Source: Patiria miniata (lineage: Eukaryota; Echinodermata; Asteroidea; Valvatida; Asterinidae). Taken from it: 64,000 bases of DNA. The first letter of the stretch is position 1, and every line of letters starts with the position of its first letter. The DNA lies in the NCBI RefSeq assembly GCF_015706575.1, contig NW_024037072.1:23871162-23935161 (forward strand), given 5' to 3'. Made by a program: the position numbers and the translations under genes. Of this stretch, positions 13,231 through 44,800 are shown piece by piece. Below the pieces are notes generated by a model. The model searched no databases, had not been told where the DNA came from, and saw only the letters and a program-made list of their open reading frames with translations.

Positions 13231-16200
13231 TTTTTGAAATAAAAAGTGCAGATTTGTGGTTTTTGGCCAAACTTAATAAATTGCGGTCAAAGGTTCATTT
13301 AACACTTATTCAGCATAGCAGTTTTTTTAACCTAATTCAGATGAAAATAGGGTTGGAAGAGTTTTGTTGATGTAAAAGCACCATTTTATATCCGAACAAA
13401 ACTGAATCTGACGGGGAACTGGCGAACATTTTCATTTAGTGGGGTGGTTAAAATTGGCGGCGAAATACAAGTTGGAAATGTTTCCCATGTTATTTATTAC
13501 TTGTTGGAAAAAAGTTGTGTTTTTTCATGGTAGACGTCTAATTGTACCAAAACACGAATCAATACAACTGCCCTGCACATTTACAATGCACTGTGAGATG
13601 CAATTGTTATTCAGAAGTGATTATTCACGTTCTATTATCAAAGAAAATGTTTGTTCTTCTACTTTATTAAACTGCTGTGATCATAATTCAAGATCCCTTC
13701 TGTCAGCGAGCGTTCAAACTTTATGCCCATATTTTGTCTTTTGTGTTTTAAAACAGAGGGAATATACATGATTTCATACCAGCTTATAGATAGCTATCCC
13801 TTACAAATTCGTTAACCCCCCTCCCCGCAAAAACGCCAAGTGGACGTTGTGTTGATAGATTTTATGATTTACATTCCCTAAACCGTATTTCCATGTAAAT
13901 TTCCTCTAACTTTCAATGTTTTCTGAAGATCAGATTTTAAAAAATAGACAAGATATAGACATCGTACTCAGTAGCATAATCATGTTGACGTCACCAAACT
14001 CAACTTGTACCTGCATGTTCGTTCCGGTAGACACTTTTTCAAATTTTTGCACGGACCCAGTTCTTCCAAAGCACATCATGACATCAAGACAATTCTTCAG
14101 TGGAAAGCCCTTCCTCAGCTCCGGGTGATGATGGCATATTAGGCATTCCCAGATGTCTGCCTATTTCCCTTAATAGGTTCAGGATCAACTACCCTTTGCA
14201 CGAATCAAACTCATCTACTTTGAAGTAGGCTCCCGTGAATTGTAAAAGACAATAAAAAGTGCATTGGTGATTTATTAAAAGCTGTCAACATCAGCCAAAA
14301 GTGCAGCTCATTTTTAATACATCATGTCCAAAATAGCCATGTTAACCTCTGATGCCATCTTCAACACCAGGGAGAAACCAACACGAAAAAAAGCGTTTCA
14401 TTATTAAATCTTGTATGTTTAAGTCTAAATCTTCATAATTTACACTCTTTTGTAATCGTTTTACTTAACCATTTTTCTTGTTCCTGCAGTGTCTAGTTTT
14501 AAATGTACTGTATTGCCAGTTGTATTGTTCTGCTCGTACCGACAATAACCTAGGTGTGAATGCTTCAATCTTTGTTTGAACAGAGCTAATGATTGTCTCA
14601 CCTTCTGTCCAGCACCTCGATCCCCCGTTCAATGAAAACCATGTCAAAATAACCTATGCGCAAGAGACAGGAACGCAATGAATGATAGGTACTTCTAGGA
14701 AATTTTAAACCGAAAGGGCACTTTTAATGCATTTATTTTATGAAGGGTAAAGTTTTCTCACAAAAGTAAATGTATCGCATTATTTCGCAAAACGATTGAT
14801 TTATTTCGCACTATATAACCTCCCCCCTTTTACAAACGTTTTTTAAACCTAGCTTTCGTACGTGTGTTATAAACTGTGTGTGAAGAATATCTGTTTTGCG
14901 GACGAAAGAATGTTTATCAACACTTTATTTGATAGTATTGAGCAAATTCCTGCGGATAGATCTCTGATAATGGTTCAAATGCTTCAAATGACAAGAAAAT
15001 GTTAAAATATTTTGTATGGAGCCGAAGTGCACGCTTCCGTGGCAAACCTTCGGAGTATGGGCATGGATCGGGATTAGGCTTAAAATTCAATTCTGCTGCG
15101 GTAGACAAGTCCAGAATAGGGCATGATACGTTGGGGGAATTAGGCAAAAGTTGAATTTTTTGGAGCCCTGAAATTTTGATAATTTGGAGAAATGATGAAA
15201 TATGGAACATTTGGGGGACTCTAGATAAGAAGTTCTGATAGTTTGGGAAATGTTGAGACGTTTTAGGAAATTTATAAAAGTCAAGTTGTGCATTGAAATT
15301 ATTCATAATTTCCGCGGGCGGACTGACATTAGGATAGGGGGAAGAATAGTATTTTTAACCTGTGGCATGCATTTCATAACGGCTTTAGGTGCCCGCCATA
15401 CGTTGAATGATTCACAGCAAAGATAAAATACTATATGCATACTGCTTTTTAAAAATACCTGTTTTGTTGTATACCTTGTATAATAAAGTGCTTTGACTTT
15501 TACACCAGCTGGAAGGAACGGCTAATCAATTTCTTCTTCCCTGCTCTTCAACAAATCCAAGTTTTCCCCAAACAAAATGTGTAATTTTACTGGATGTTTT
15601 ATTTTAACAAAAATGTATATTTACCGTTTTTCTATTGTGGGGTACGCGCGTCTGCACCCCTGAAAAAGTTTTTATTTTGGATTGCCTTTGCGCTTCGAAC
15701 GCAAAAACATGTCCGCCTGAATTGTTGTCGAAGCTCAAATAATGCCGTAAAAAGTTGTTACTCGTCCGGCCTTCTTTTTTTTTAAAAGGAGGCGGGCGTG
15801 TTTTTTTCCTCAAAAAATGGCGGATTTTCCATGGATGGGATGGATTCTTAAATGTTTTCGACTATTTTGCTGATACAAAGCTGTGTTCAAAGGAGCCAAG
15901 CTTTTCTACATTTTTGTTGGAAAACACATAAAAGGACAATTATCTTGACAGTATAATAATGTGCCAAATATATTGCGAATGTATGAATTAAAAAAAAGAG
16001 CAGCGGCCGGGGGGAAAAAAGAAGCAGAAGGGGACTTATTTTTTCGAAATGCATCAAGTAATTATTCTCATAAATGTAGATGGGCGCTTTTTATCGTTTG
16101 ATGTTTCATTCAAAGTGAATTGTTGGTTAAATAAACAAAAGTAGCAATTACATAAAATTTTGTTTTGAGGTAAAATTTGAAAATTACACAGGGAAAGCAA

Positions 16201-16249
16201 CATTAAGAAACTTTTTTAAAAAAATCGTTTCTATTTTTGTTATCTGTAG
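13231..16249. other. Upstream region of the ABC transporter gene
   Basis: About 3 kb with no gene I can support. An open frame of 129 codons on the minus strand (14917-15306) is rich in Q, N, F and P and matches no family I recognise. The promoter and first untranslated exon of the downstream transporter may lie here, because TATCTGTAG ending at 16249 looks like a 3' splice site just before its start codon. I could not pick a TATA box or transcription start. Confidence 0.4.
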
Positions 16250-16282
16250 GACTGCTCAAGATTCGGTTAGTTCAACACAAAC

Positions 16283-32856
<16,574 letters not shown>

Positions 32857-32913
32857 CAGATGCACAGACCTTTGGATTGTTTTGAAGTTTGATTGTTTGA
32901 ATAGGGCTCCCTC

Positions 32914-33118
32914 AATGACGGCCTTCTCTGTAGGAGAACTGCAACTGCGTATTTTACGCAATCAAGCGCGCATTGCGCAGTGTTGAAAATGTTCCAAACA
33001 CGCATGCTTGTTGCTCGAAATGTGTTTGAAATACGACGCAGCCGATGAGCGTTATACAAGTTGACGCTCAAAATGCCGATGCACGTGGATGGTCTGTACG
33101 AATGACGTCATTTGAACG
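32914..33118 (+). repeat. Dispersed repeat of about 205 bp, copy A
   Basis: It starts with AATGACGGCC and ends with GACGTCATTTGAAC. An inverted, diverged copy lies at 41106-41322. Shared blocks include GGAGAACTGCAACTGC, AATCAAGC, GTTGCTCGAAATGTGTTTG and CACGTGGATGGTCTGTA. It is probably a MITE. Here it falls within the likely 3' UTR of ABCC10. Confidence 0.75.
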
Positions 33119-33781
33119 AGAGCTATACCCCTTGCAATAAATGTGCATTTTTACAATATTTTTGTGCAGACAACTAAAATTATTCAAATACCTCTTGCAA
33201 GATCTGTTGCTTTTGCAATATATTCTATATTTTTACAGAGTACTGTAAAATAACTCACAAATTTTGTACATGTATTAATTTCCTCTGGGTAGCCATTTTT
33301 AATATATCAGTCAGACTGCCTTAACTGTTTCTAAACCGTTATGATCCCGTTTTTTAAAAATGTTTTACCAACATTGTATTAACCGAGAACTTGAAACTCC
33401 CCCTGCTAAAAAAAAGAAAAAACAAACAAACATATATCGATACATTGCAGAATTTGGGAAGTGTTTTAGTTCTAGTTGCAATCTGCATGTTTAGTTGCCT
33501 TATAGAGTTTCAGGTTCTCAAAAAATACTTATATAGAGACATGAGTCATATTTTGTGATGCGTAAGCTGGCCTACGCTCTTTGCAAACTTTTTTGAGTGA
33601 AATTTTGTGTGTGAAATGAAGGTTTCTAATTTGAGCAGAATCATTTCATTGTTTAAAAGTGGACTATGATAACATATGGCCGGCAAAGTATGGGAATGAA
33701 GTGATCAAAATCTGAAAATGACAATTTGTCAAGCTTCAATAATAAACACGCCAGTTTAATCTTCTGAGCCTGTTTATTACT

Positions 33782-33957
33782 TATAGACCATTATCATGTT
33801 GCGGCCATCTTTACTTTTTCCCATTCAAATCAATGCAACCAAAGCGAGGCTGGAAGGAGAAAAAGTCTGGTTCCTTTTTGCACAAAAAACATTATTATTC
33901 AGTACTGTTATTGGATACAGGGAACATGATTGAAATGGTGGCAGCATGATAAGGGTT
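33782..33957 (+). mobile_element. MITE with TATAGACC..TATCATG ends, copy A
   Basis: The left end TATAGACCATTATCATG and the right end CATGATAAGG are imperfect inverted repeats. An inverted copy lies at 62011-62184, sharing GAGGCTGGAAGG and CAGTACTG. No coding capacity. Confidence 0.7.
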
Positions 33958-35486
33958 AAAACTATATAATGTTGCTTGATTCTTTAATCAAATATATCTA
34001 TGGAATAAATTCACACATTTATTCTTTTTTTTTCAGTTCTCAAAGGTTCGAATAGGTCTTTTAAGTTTTTTTTATTCTGTTGGCCACTGGGTATGAGGAT
34101 GAAAACAATTATTATAAGACAGTTTTCAGGAATAAACAAGTCCAAATTCATTTCACTAACTCAGGTGTTTTAAAGTTAGGTGTGACTGTCCTTAAAATAT
34201 GATTAAACTGGATATTGATTGAAAGTGTTCTCAAACAGCACCTCATTATAATATCAACTTCTATATCAAGGAAGTTTTGTGTGTGAAAAAGTTTTGTTTG
34301 TCTTCATAAACTAATGTAAAGGACAATAGCAGACTCTGTCGATTCAAATTTAGGTGAATATTCTGTGTACATTGAATTATGGACCAACTTTTGTTGTTAC
34401 TGAAGGTAAATTTTAAAATTGAGCTTAAGTTGGTTTGAAATATTAGATCTACACATACGTAGATAAAGGAATTTTTGTGAATTTTCACAGTGAATTAAAA
34501 CCCAAAGAGTGCTTTCAATAAATATGTGTATTGAGACTTCACCGAGAGTGCTTTGATGCGATACTTGCACCTGTTTTATTTTGGGTAATTAGAAAGTGTT
34601 TGTTTTGTTTGTTCTGTGGATGAGTTAGAGTAAATATCTGTGCTCCTCTGAAAAAAAAAGGGATTTTCCCATTGCATACAAAATAATAATTTGCAAACTA
34701 TTTTTGAAAGAGAACAATCACCAACTACACTCTAAACTGCATTTTGGTCTTCTAAAATATCAATTTCGGTCTGTGTCCAGCTCAATGATAATAAAAATAT
34801 ACTACTAATACAAACTTTGAACTCGAGCTGGTAGTAAATGGGTTGAGTTACACACGCAGGGTGATTAGGCACCGCATTCTTCAAAAAGAAAAGTTGCCAC
34901 AAAAAAACTAAGGTCAAAAAAAAAAGTCTCTGATGTCTGGTATGGAGCTTGCCCCAAAAGTGGTGCGGCGACGCGGCTTTTTTGAGGTTTTTTTTACGGT
35001 TTTTTCCCTTCAAATGTCGGCTGATGACTGCAATGGTGCCCGACTAAATTTAGTGCAAAATATATGGGAGTCCAGAGAGGCCACATAAAGCTTATGCTCG
35101 ATAGTAACCCCATCTAAAAACACATTAAAATTGTGCAGCAGCAGGGTTCCAGTCAAACCAGTGAGTTTGGCAGTTTTGAGACATCATCTTACATTGAAAA
35201 AAAACCTTTTTCTTTTTGCCAATGCGCATGGCTACAGCGACGCGCGCGCATACTAGAAACCGGAGACTCTTTTTTTTTTTGCCTAACAAAGAAATGGTGA
35301 ATCAGGAATCAGCCATTTCACCCAATCAGAAAATCATAACATAATAGTATAATGTACTATAAAAAACAGTCCAATGTATATATCAAATTATAAATGTATT
35401 GCTCAACAGGTGGAATTTCTGTATCAGTCTTTACATAATTATTTCTGCATAGACGATTTAACCTATGATTGGGTTTAATAGTTTAA

Positions 35487-35748
35487 AGGCAGTGTAGATC
35501 ATTTGTGCATTTTTTTTCGTGTGAAGCAACAAAAGTGCTCAAAATCTAAAGAAGGGTGCTTAACAACTAACCTGATGAAGATTTAGCTCAGTGAATGCTG
35601 TATATTCCGAGAAAACAATATACTAGGATGTTAATTTCATAGTAGTTCATGCCATTACCATCTTTAAACCAAGTTATGCTTTTCACAAATAATTTTGTCA
35701 GTTACTTTTTGGATAGCTGCAAATGATCTACTCTACCTGTAACACTTC
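35487..35748 (+). mobile_element. TTAA-flanked MITE, internally deleted copy 3
   Basis: It shares both ends with the element at 29084-29614 (GTGCTCAAAATCTAAAGAAGGGTGCT-type left arm, CAGTTACTTTTTGGAT right arm) but lacks about 270 bp of the middle, including the GC-rich core. It lies just beyond the oxygenase gene's 3' end. Confidence 0.75.
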
Positions 35749-35808
35749 CTTACTTCTGAAGAGTAAAAAAAATTAGAAAAGTCTATGTACAATTTAATGT
35801 TGATGCCT

Positions 35809-38800
35809 TCATTCACATGTGAGTAAAGAGCTTTCCATCTGATGTTTCTTATTATTTCTAACCTTGGAAGCTTCGCTCTTAGTATCTTGTAGTCTCTGCT
35901 CCAGCCACTCATCTGATCTGAAGGATGGCTCGTGATTGTAAACCCCCGAGATCAAATCCTCTAACAGTTGTTCTTCCTCCATCGACAGTTCTTCAAAGCA
36001 GTCTTCCAAAACCTTGTCATCGGACATTTGCAATTAGAAAGTAGAAATCAGATTAGAGCGATGATCTGATGATCACAGGAAAAAGAAGACTATTGTTTGC
36101 AGGTGCTACAAGCCAATTCATCTTGTAATATCTGACAGAAGGGGCCACACATATCTCCAACTTGTTTGGCACCATGTTTAGCCCAGTTTATGTCGGATGA
36201 CGTGTATACACGCAAAGGTTTTGCGGTATTCGGAACGGATGGCGGATAAACACGCAACGAGCGTGGCCGGAAATATCTGTCTGTGACCCGCTCGCAGTGA
36301 GCGGCGCCGGAAATATCAGGGTGTGCTACATGCAGATGACGGCCTGAACCCGTCTGGCATCGAGGTTCGTGGAAAAACAATCCCGCGCCTGGGTCCGGTC
36401 AATGTCAAAATAATCCTGGTGCGTATAAAGGGCTTCTTTCGGCAGTCTCTAATTTTTAACTTTACATTTACATGTAATTCTTGATTTTATACTGACTTTT
36501 GTTTTTGTTGCTGCCCTTCCCATCATTTTTTTTTGGGAGGGGGGGGGGGAAGTGTTGTTTGTGGCATGGGGGGGGGGGGGGGGGGGGGGGCAGGTTGTTG
36601 GTGGCGGGGGGGGGGGGTTGTCAGGTGGGAGGCTGAACTCCAAACTGCTATGCCACATGTACTTTGTATCTACTGAGCTAAAATTTAAGCAGATCAATCC
36701 AGAAACAAAACTTTTTTGAATGAACATTAAACGTACAGCTGGATGTCTCACTCTCTGATCTTTTTTTTTTGGGGGGGGGGGGGGGAGAGAGAGGTACATT
36801 TTATAATGAAAAAGAAAACTAAATAAGACCGAGAAAAGGTGGTTGTGAGGGTCAGAGAGGACTTTAGCTCCAAAAATCTCAATTTTTAAAAATTTATAAC
36901 AACTACTTACACAGATTCAATAGTAATAGGCAATTTCCCCAAAGTCTGAAGTTTGACTTAAGGTTTCAAAATTTAAATTTGTATTTTAGTACCTCCTGAA
37001 GTCGCTTGGCAAGAGCAATTCTTCTGGTGAGGGACACCTTGACTGCGAATGTGTACCGTGCACCAGCAAAGAGATTACTTGGAGGTCTAGCCGAGTGGGG
37101 AATGATACCTAGATGAGAAAACAAAAATCCTGTGCCGTTAAAGCTATAGTCCATCATTTGCAGCCATCCGAAAAAGTAACTGGCGTATTATTGTTGAAAA
37201 ACATACTTGGTTGAAAGATAGTAAGTGGACTAAACTCCCTGTGAAATTATTCTTTCCGGCAAGCTATCATTTTGAAGTAATCAACGAAAGAAGGCCTTTC
37301 CAGCAATGCGTCTTAAGAAGCACTGTAGGAAAATTTAAATTAGTAGTTCCCTTTGTTATTTAGCGCAGCGCGCGCAAGCATTGGCACGACGCACAGGTGC
37401 GCGCGGTTGCTGTAATTCGTCGGATCAGTGCGCGACATCGCATATAGCTGCAATTCAAATCAATTCAAAACATGATTCAGCAACTTTTGATTTGAAATTG
37501 AGATCCTAGAATGCTGTTTTTCTCAGAATATACAGCTGAAGCTGAGCTGAAACTTCATCAGGTTAGTTGTTCAGTATCCTTCATTAGATTTTGAGCACTT
37601 TTGTTGCTTCAAACGAACAAAATGCACAAATTACAAATGATGGACTATATCTTTAAGTGACATATTGCAACTCGAGCACTGGTCATTACTTAGGGAAATG
37701 AAGGTTAGGATTATGTTGAGAATGAAGTGAAGTCAGTATTTATAAAGTTTATGAGGTATTACAATGATTAAATCATGTGCGATAGTTGTAGAAAATCTTT
37801 TTACAACGTGGACGGGATAAGCGTGGGCACCCAAACACAATGTAGAGGTTAACACACCCAACATTTCTCATTCTTTTCCGTAAAATCATGTAACTTTGGA
37901 CAAATAAAAAAAAATAAACCAAGAAATGTCAGGACTATTTCCAGGCGGATATCAACCCATAAAAGATCTTCTCACGGCCCCCAAAGTGATACGTACACTT
38001 GTGCACGTTCATAATATGTCATGTTTGTGATACATATTGCATGGGTAAGTCTCAAAATGGAGTACCATAAAACATCAATTTGGGGGATACGTAGTGAAAA
38101 CAATTCCAACAAAACTCTTCTGATATCCAAATGAGGAAAATTCCAATGGGAAAATAACAATTAATGTCCATACATTCCCAATGGTAGTTCAGTAGTGGAT
38201 CTAGGGGGCGGGGTCAAACCCCCTCCCCTCCCTTCAGACGCTGACTAATATGATGAAACTAGTAAAATGGAGCTGCAAATAATAAATGGAAAGCTAAACT
38301 TCCTAAATTTATTCTTGAATTGCCTTAGAATGCAGAAGAAATCATCGTAGATTTCAACATTTTCCGGGGGCATGCCTTCGGACCCCTCTAGCAGGGCACA
38401 CCTTAGACTCACCCCCCTCACTCCCTTCCTGAAAGCTAGATCCGCCCCTGTAGTTTTCATAATACAACAAAATTGAATTACAGTGAAATCTCGATAAGTC
38501 AAACTCTGATAACTCAAAACTACTGGTAAGTCAAACAAATAATCAAATGCCTTCAGTAGTATAACAATGATACACAACTCTGCTTAACTCAAAACTGTTC
38601 TTAAAGAGGTTGTGGAATGCTCGAAGACATTTCCATCATTTTTCGGGTATATGTAGCCTAAGGTGTGATGAAATAAAAACGACTATTTTTTCTGTCATAA
38701 AATGAGTACAAAAGGTACTTTCGAGAGCTGTTTTTCAAGTCCTGTCATGCCTGTTTCGACCCGAACGTGCAATTTGTGTAAAAGTCGTCGTTGCGGGCAG

Positions 38801-41800
38801 CAAACAAAAAACAGTAAATCGTGACGTAATAAACAGGACTCCCGATAAGAGTAGCATAAACGAGTCCTGTTTATTACGTCACGATTTACTGTGTTTTGTT
38901 TGCTGCCCGCAACGACGACTTTTACACAAATTGCTCGTTCGGGTCGAAACAGGACCTGAAAGATACCTCTCAAAAGTAACCTTTGTACTCATTTCATGAC
39001 AGAAACAATAGTCGTTTTTATTTCATCACACCTTAGGCTACATATACCCAATAAATGACGGAAATGTCTTCGAGCATTCCACAACCTCTTTAACTCAAAA
39101 CTGTGCTTAAGTCAAATTTTGAGCCTGTTCCCTTGAGGTTTGACTTTATATCAAGATTTCACTTTATATCAAAAAAAAGATAAGTGAATAAATTGCATGT
39201 TGTGAAGATAAGCTGGTTACTTTTTTTTTTTCTTTGATTACAATCCTACAATGCGAGCAAGCTACATTGTTGTACATGTACTCACCTTGGAATACTGCTA
39301 GCCTGCCGTATTTAGGGAGTACAGATGCAATAGGCTGGTACTCTGTTCCACCATGAAGTCCATACAGTTGTCTTTGCAGCTCACTACCAGGCATGGCTTC
39401 AAAGAACACAGTTTCTCCACAGAACTCTGGTCGCCAGTCAGGATTCAAGTACAAAACCATGGTGTATTCGTCCTGTGGAAATTGATAGGCATTGTTAACT
39501 TTGCAATGGTTAATTTTCAAACACAAAACTTAATCAAATATGTTACATGGCTTATATTAACCCTAACTTTCCCAATCCTCCCAAATGCTCTTTGCAAAAT
39601 GAAGGATTTTACAGGATTGAGGCTATATGGCAAAAGTGTGTGGCTGATTTTGGAGGATGCACTGTGTCAAGGTCTTAGCCGGGACGGACCTTGTGTTGTT
39701 TATGCTCAGTCATGTATAAATTTTGGCCTAGATAATACTTGAAATCCTCCGCACTGCTCCAGTATGTCACTGGCTCTGCCTCAATATATTTTACAGTGAT
39801 CATGGAGGCTGCCTTACACAACATTTGACAATGGCATTACTTTAGATGAAAGAAGCCATGCATATTACAGTATATTGGACAGATATTTCCATCACTTTAT
39901 TTACCAGTGTTGTGAATATTGGGTACTCAAAATTGTTATTTCACTAATTATGCCATCTAATTTCATGATTATTTCCTGCTCAACTCTTGGAGCTCCAGTG
40001 TAAGCACAAAACGTTATGCAAGAGGAGGTTGACCTCTGGTATAGATAGAGCATCATCACTAAGGACAGGATATGTTTAAATAAAAAGAGTCAACGCATGC
40101 GTATTGCACAGGAACAAAAACCAGTCTATGCAGTATGCATTAATGGAATAGGCTAATGGGGAGTGTGGCCTACAGGTTCGTGACTCATGATAGGAGAGTC
40201 AGTGGTTCGAATCCAGCTGCTGGTCATATTTTGTGTCCTTAGGCAAGCCACTTCACCCCCACTTGTCTCTCTCCACCCAGGAGTATAAATGGGTACCGGC
40301 ATTAGCAGGGGGGTAACCTGTGATGGACAAGCATCCTATCCCGACGGAATAGACACATTCCTAGTCGTTTCATGCTACTGAAACCGGATATAAACGCCAG
40401 CTTGATGGGCCACATTGGCTCGTGACAGACTTTACTTTATATGCAAGCAGACTCGGTGATTAATTATGCAAAACAAGACTGTGTCTAGACCTCGGGATTC
40501 TGACCATTCAGCGGGCATCTTCTATCGGGTCTTCCATAACCCGTTGTTGTATGACAAAACATGACTTGACCCAATCAACAGCTTAATCCACATTTCTGAT
40601 CGAAATGAAGTGGACCCCACTTGACTGGCACGCCGGGTCGCATAAAAGTTACATCGCTCAGATATATCAGACGTTGGATACAGAGAGAGGGTGATAGTCA
40701 GACTAATATGTATGGGGTTTGTTTCAGAAAGTTTCATGAAATATAGCCGCAGCTTTCTTATTGAATGTGATCACCGTTGGTCTTACCTCCCATTCCTCAC
40801 AGTCTTGATGTATTCTTGTGTGGTCAGCAGATCGTACAATGTTCAGTGCAACATCATACGGGTACCATGATGTTCTATTTCCACTGACGTGCCTCATGAC
40901 TTGAGACAGTCTCCTCCACACTGCAGATGTTGCAAACTTCTCTGGCTTCAATGATCAACAAGGAATAATGAAATGCATAAAGTATAGCAAGCAAGGTCAA
41001 ACTGTACTGTTTTCATTTTCATTACCTAATAAGAGGATTAGCACTTTGCAAATTTGACAGCTAATTCAATGACAAACAAGAACACTTGATAGTAATAGGT
41101 CTTGTTCAAATGACGACATTTCCTACAGACCATCCACGTGCATCTGCATTTTAAGCATCAACTTGCATAATGCGCATCGGCTGCGCCGTATTTCGAACAC
41201 ATTTCGAGCAACAAGCGCACGTGTTTGGAACATTTTAACACTGTGCAATGCGTGCTTGATTGCGTAAAATATGCAGTTGCAGTTCTCCTACAGAAATGGC
41301 CGTCATTGAACAAGCCCTATACATGTACATTCTGAAGAAATTTTAGGTTTGCAGACAAATTTGTATGTACTTAAAAAAAACCTTAAAAGTTTTTGCTGCG
41401 CGGTAACACATGATTGGAATTTCATGTCTTTGGAATCAAAAGATGCGCAAAACTCGAGGCTAAAGAGTCAGGAAAGCTCGGGTCGGGAAACATTTTTTTT
41501 GCAAGGGTATCGCAGAAAAAGTTGAGGTATGAGGATTAGCATTTTGCAAATTTTACGGCTAATTCATTGACAAACAAGAACACTGGATATAGTAATACAT
41601 ACGTACATTCTGAAGAACTATTAGGTTTGCAGACATAATTGTATGTACTTAACAAAAACTTTAAAAAATTTCGCTGGCTTTAACACATGGTCGGAATTTT
41701 ACGTTTTTGGTATTTAAAATAAATAAATTAATAAAATACTGTATGCACGGATTGGCAAGGAAGGTTGGATATGGTTGGATTGGGGAGGGGGAAGGTGGGG

Positions 41801-44800
41801 AAAGGGGTGGGGAAAGTGGGAGGGGGAGGGGTAAGGGGATGGGTGCGGGGAGGCTGTCCTTTTTAGTCTCTTCAGTCCCCTCTACTCTCCCTTAGCTGAA
41901 GAAATGGAATCAAATATTTTCATGTACATTAACCCTTCCTCTCTGGCTGGCAATTTCAACAAGGTCAGCCCAGCAATCAAAATAAATCAAGTGACTGTTT
42001 TTAACAGTTGAGGGCTCCCTGCCTTCATAAAGTAGGATTGACTGGCTGTGACTGTTATAAAACCTGATATAGCTATGATTTGACCGTAAGAGATTGTTAC
42101 CTGCTTTTGTCTGTTGATGGAATTTGACCGTGTCTACCAGAAATATGATCCGACTGTTGGTGACTAGCCTGTGTAAAAGGCATGGCATGGGAACAGGATT
42201 GACATTTTTGACGGTGTGTGACTGATCCAACAAATGGAGGGTTTTAACGGTACAAAATTAAAAATCTCCAATGACTTTGACTTTTTATGTAAATGTATTC
42301 TTACATCAAAACTCTTAATCCATTGAGCATTATCGACATCCTCTTCTGGTTGCACATCATGAGGCAGGTACATGATTTCTCCCTGGGCCAATAAAGCTTG
42401 CTGCAATTCTTCTAAATCAGCAGCCGAAAATATATTGTCATACACAGCAATCACTCTGCAACAAAAAAAATGTACATACAGTGTGAATGTTATGTACATT
42501 GCAAAGATGGCACCAACAATAGAACGGAAACATTTCGGGGATGCGGAAAAAGTACTTTTGTGCACAAATTTGGGGCTTACATGATGTAATTAAGATTGTG
42601 TTTGACCAACCTAAGCTTGTCCTCAGAAATAGGAGATGACAATTAAAGATGAATCCCTCCATACAAATGGAACATGGAAAATCAGCCATTATTAAGCCAT
42701 GAATTGTATGTCAAAGGGGATACACCAAGAGGCTGCCAAACCAAAACCATGGCTTGACTGCATCTCACAGGACTGCAAATCAAGATCAATCCCAAGAATA
42801 ATTGATGCAGCATGGTTGGCTATGGACAGGACATTTTGGCACAACATCACCATGCAGAAGCCGTCACGAGGTCTCCTACCTGCATGGACGGCATAAATAA
42901 GTAAATAAGAATTGTGTATGGGTCATTCATTCTGAATTTGGATAACTTTGCCCGTGTTGCTCTTTATCTAGGTAAAAACAAACTGCCATGGTGCCCTTCA
43001 TTGAGGCAAAAATCTTAAACAAGTATACTGCTGTTTCCTTTCAAAGACGACGACTTTCGAGGTTCCAATTGTCTTTCACATACATGTATGGATCAAAAGT
43101 TAAGTGAACTCAACAATTGAAAAGTTGCATGCATGAGTCAGTAGTTTAAAGTTGAACTCAAAATGCTCAACAAATTCATTTTTTTTCTCGTAATAAATTT
43201 CAAACCGGGTGCGGATCTAGCTTTCAGGAAACGAGGGGTTGATATATATAGTGGATGGGGGTTGGAGTCTATGCATGCGCTGCTGGGTGGGGTGGGGGTT
43301 CGGGGTTGGGCATGTTCCCCCCCCCCCCCCCCCCCCAGGAAATGTTGAAATCTATGATGATTTCTCCTGCATTCTAATGCAATTCAAGAATAAATTTACA
43401 AACTTTAGCATTCCATTTATTATTTTTTATCCCATTTTTACTAGTTTCATAACATCAGTCAGTGGCTGAGTGGAGGGGGAAGGGAAGGGGGGAGGGTATG
43501 CGTATTTTTTGTTGGGCTACAAGTAATTTGAAATTTGCCAATAACCATATAAACATGGGCCGATTTGTCAGTAGATGTCTAATTCAATTTTGAATAACCT
43601 TTCTATTGCTAGATAAATAGCAGTTTAAAAGAGGAATTATTTTCATGGCATGGAGCTAGAAAATAACATAGGGCACGCAACTTTAAGTAAATTTGACAAA
43701 GTATAAACAGGCATTTTTAAAGTTAATAATCACCTTCCTTCACTGTCATAGAAACTTCGGACGTATTTATCGGCCAAATCCTCCATTTCATCCGTACGAG
43801 TGAACTGAGAAGAGAATTGCGGCCTTGATGTTTGCTGTTCATCAGTGATCTCATCCTATCACAAATATTGATACAACAAGTCATCAGACCTATTTACATT
43901 GAAAAAAATATACAAAAGGAAAACCCCAAAACAATTCTAGCCTTAATTGTCACAAGTTTGACTAAGTGATTATTACTGTAAGGGACAATATACAAAGCAC
44001 AGAGCACAAATCACAAAACATAAATTTTGAAGTCGAGGCCAACAAACTCACAAAGATGCACATTGCAACAATGGAGACACTCTGTTGATGATTAGAGTTT
44101 GAGCTTGTCATAATTTCAGTGCCCTAGGCTATACATGTAGGCCATCAGCCTGGGGGTTTGGTCAGTATCAAATCAGGGCATAAATGATTGTAGTGCGCAT
44201 GCGCAAGGTATACTGCCCCTAGAGTGGTAACAAGCATTTTGATGGACATTTTGAAAAAAAGGGTGATAACACCCAAAAAGCTGCCACTGCTGCAATGCTA
44301 TCACATATTTTCCAACTCTTGAGGTGTATACCTTGCCAGAAATTACTATGACGATTATTCCCCTCATTTTATACCAGTGGCCAAAATTTCGGACCGAGGC
44401 TGATGGCCTAGTAGGCTAAGCCTGTGACCAAAATGTCTTGGAGGGTTTGCTGGAGCAATCTTCCCATCAAGTTGACCGTAGTCTTTTGTGAGATATTGCC
44501 ATGATGAAAAATAACCTCTGAATATTATGTAAATGAATGGACCAGAACTTGTATGCCTCATAACCTGGACTTGGACTCGAGTTCGACTCATCAAGTCCCA
44601 TTTTCCGTGACTCAGACTCGAGTCACGATGACAATAACTCAGACTCGGACTCGATGTTTGGCAACTCATATTCAAGTCTGAAATGGACACCCACATGCCT
44701 CTCTGCAGACACACAGAAAATTTAACAAAGGCGTACATGTACATATGTATTCCTGAGTGGGACATTTCAAAATCATTTCCTTCTTCAAATGAACGACCCT

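Larger units (their letters stand above)
32857..35808. other. Convergent intergenic region with ABCC10 3' UTR
   Basis: About 2.95 kb between the stop codons of ABCC10 (plus) and the oxygenase gene (minus). AATAAA occurs on the plus strand at about 33136, 33741, 34003 and 34518, so the ABCC10 transcript end is undecided. On the minus strand ATTAAA lies about 12 nt after the oxygenase stop. Three repeats are listed separately; the rest is AT-rich with nothing recognisable. Confidence 0.5.

Noticed and set aside
13439-13771. 110-codon open frame with several cysteines
   Set aside because: It has no ATG at its start and no signal peptide or domain; the cysteines are scattered.
14917-15306. 129-codon open frame on the minus strand rich in Q, N, F and P
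   Set aside because: Composition-driven, no recognisable family, no start or splice context that stands out.
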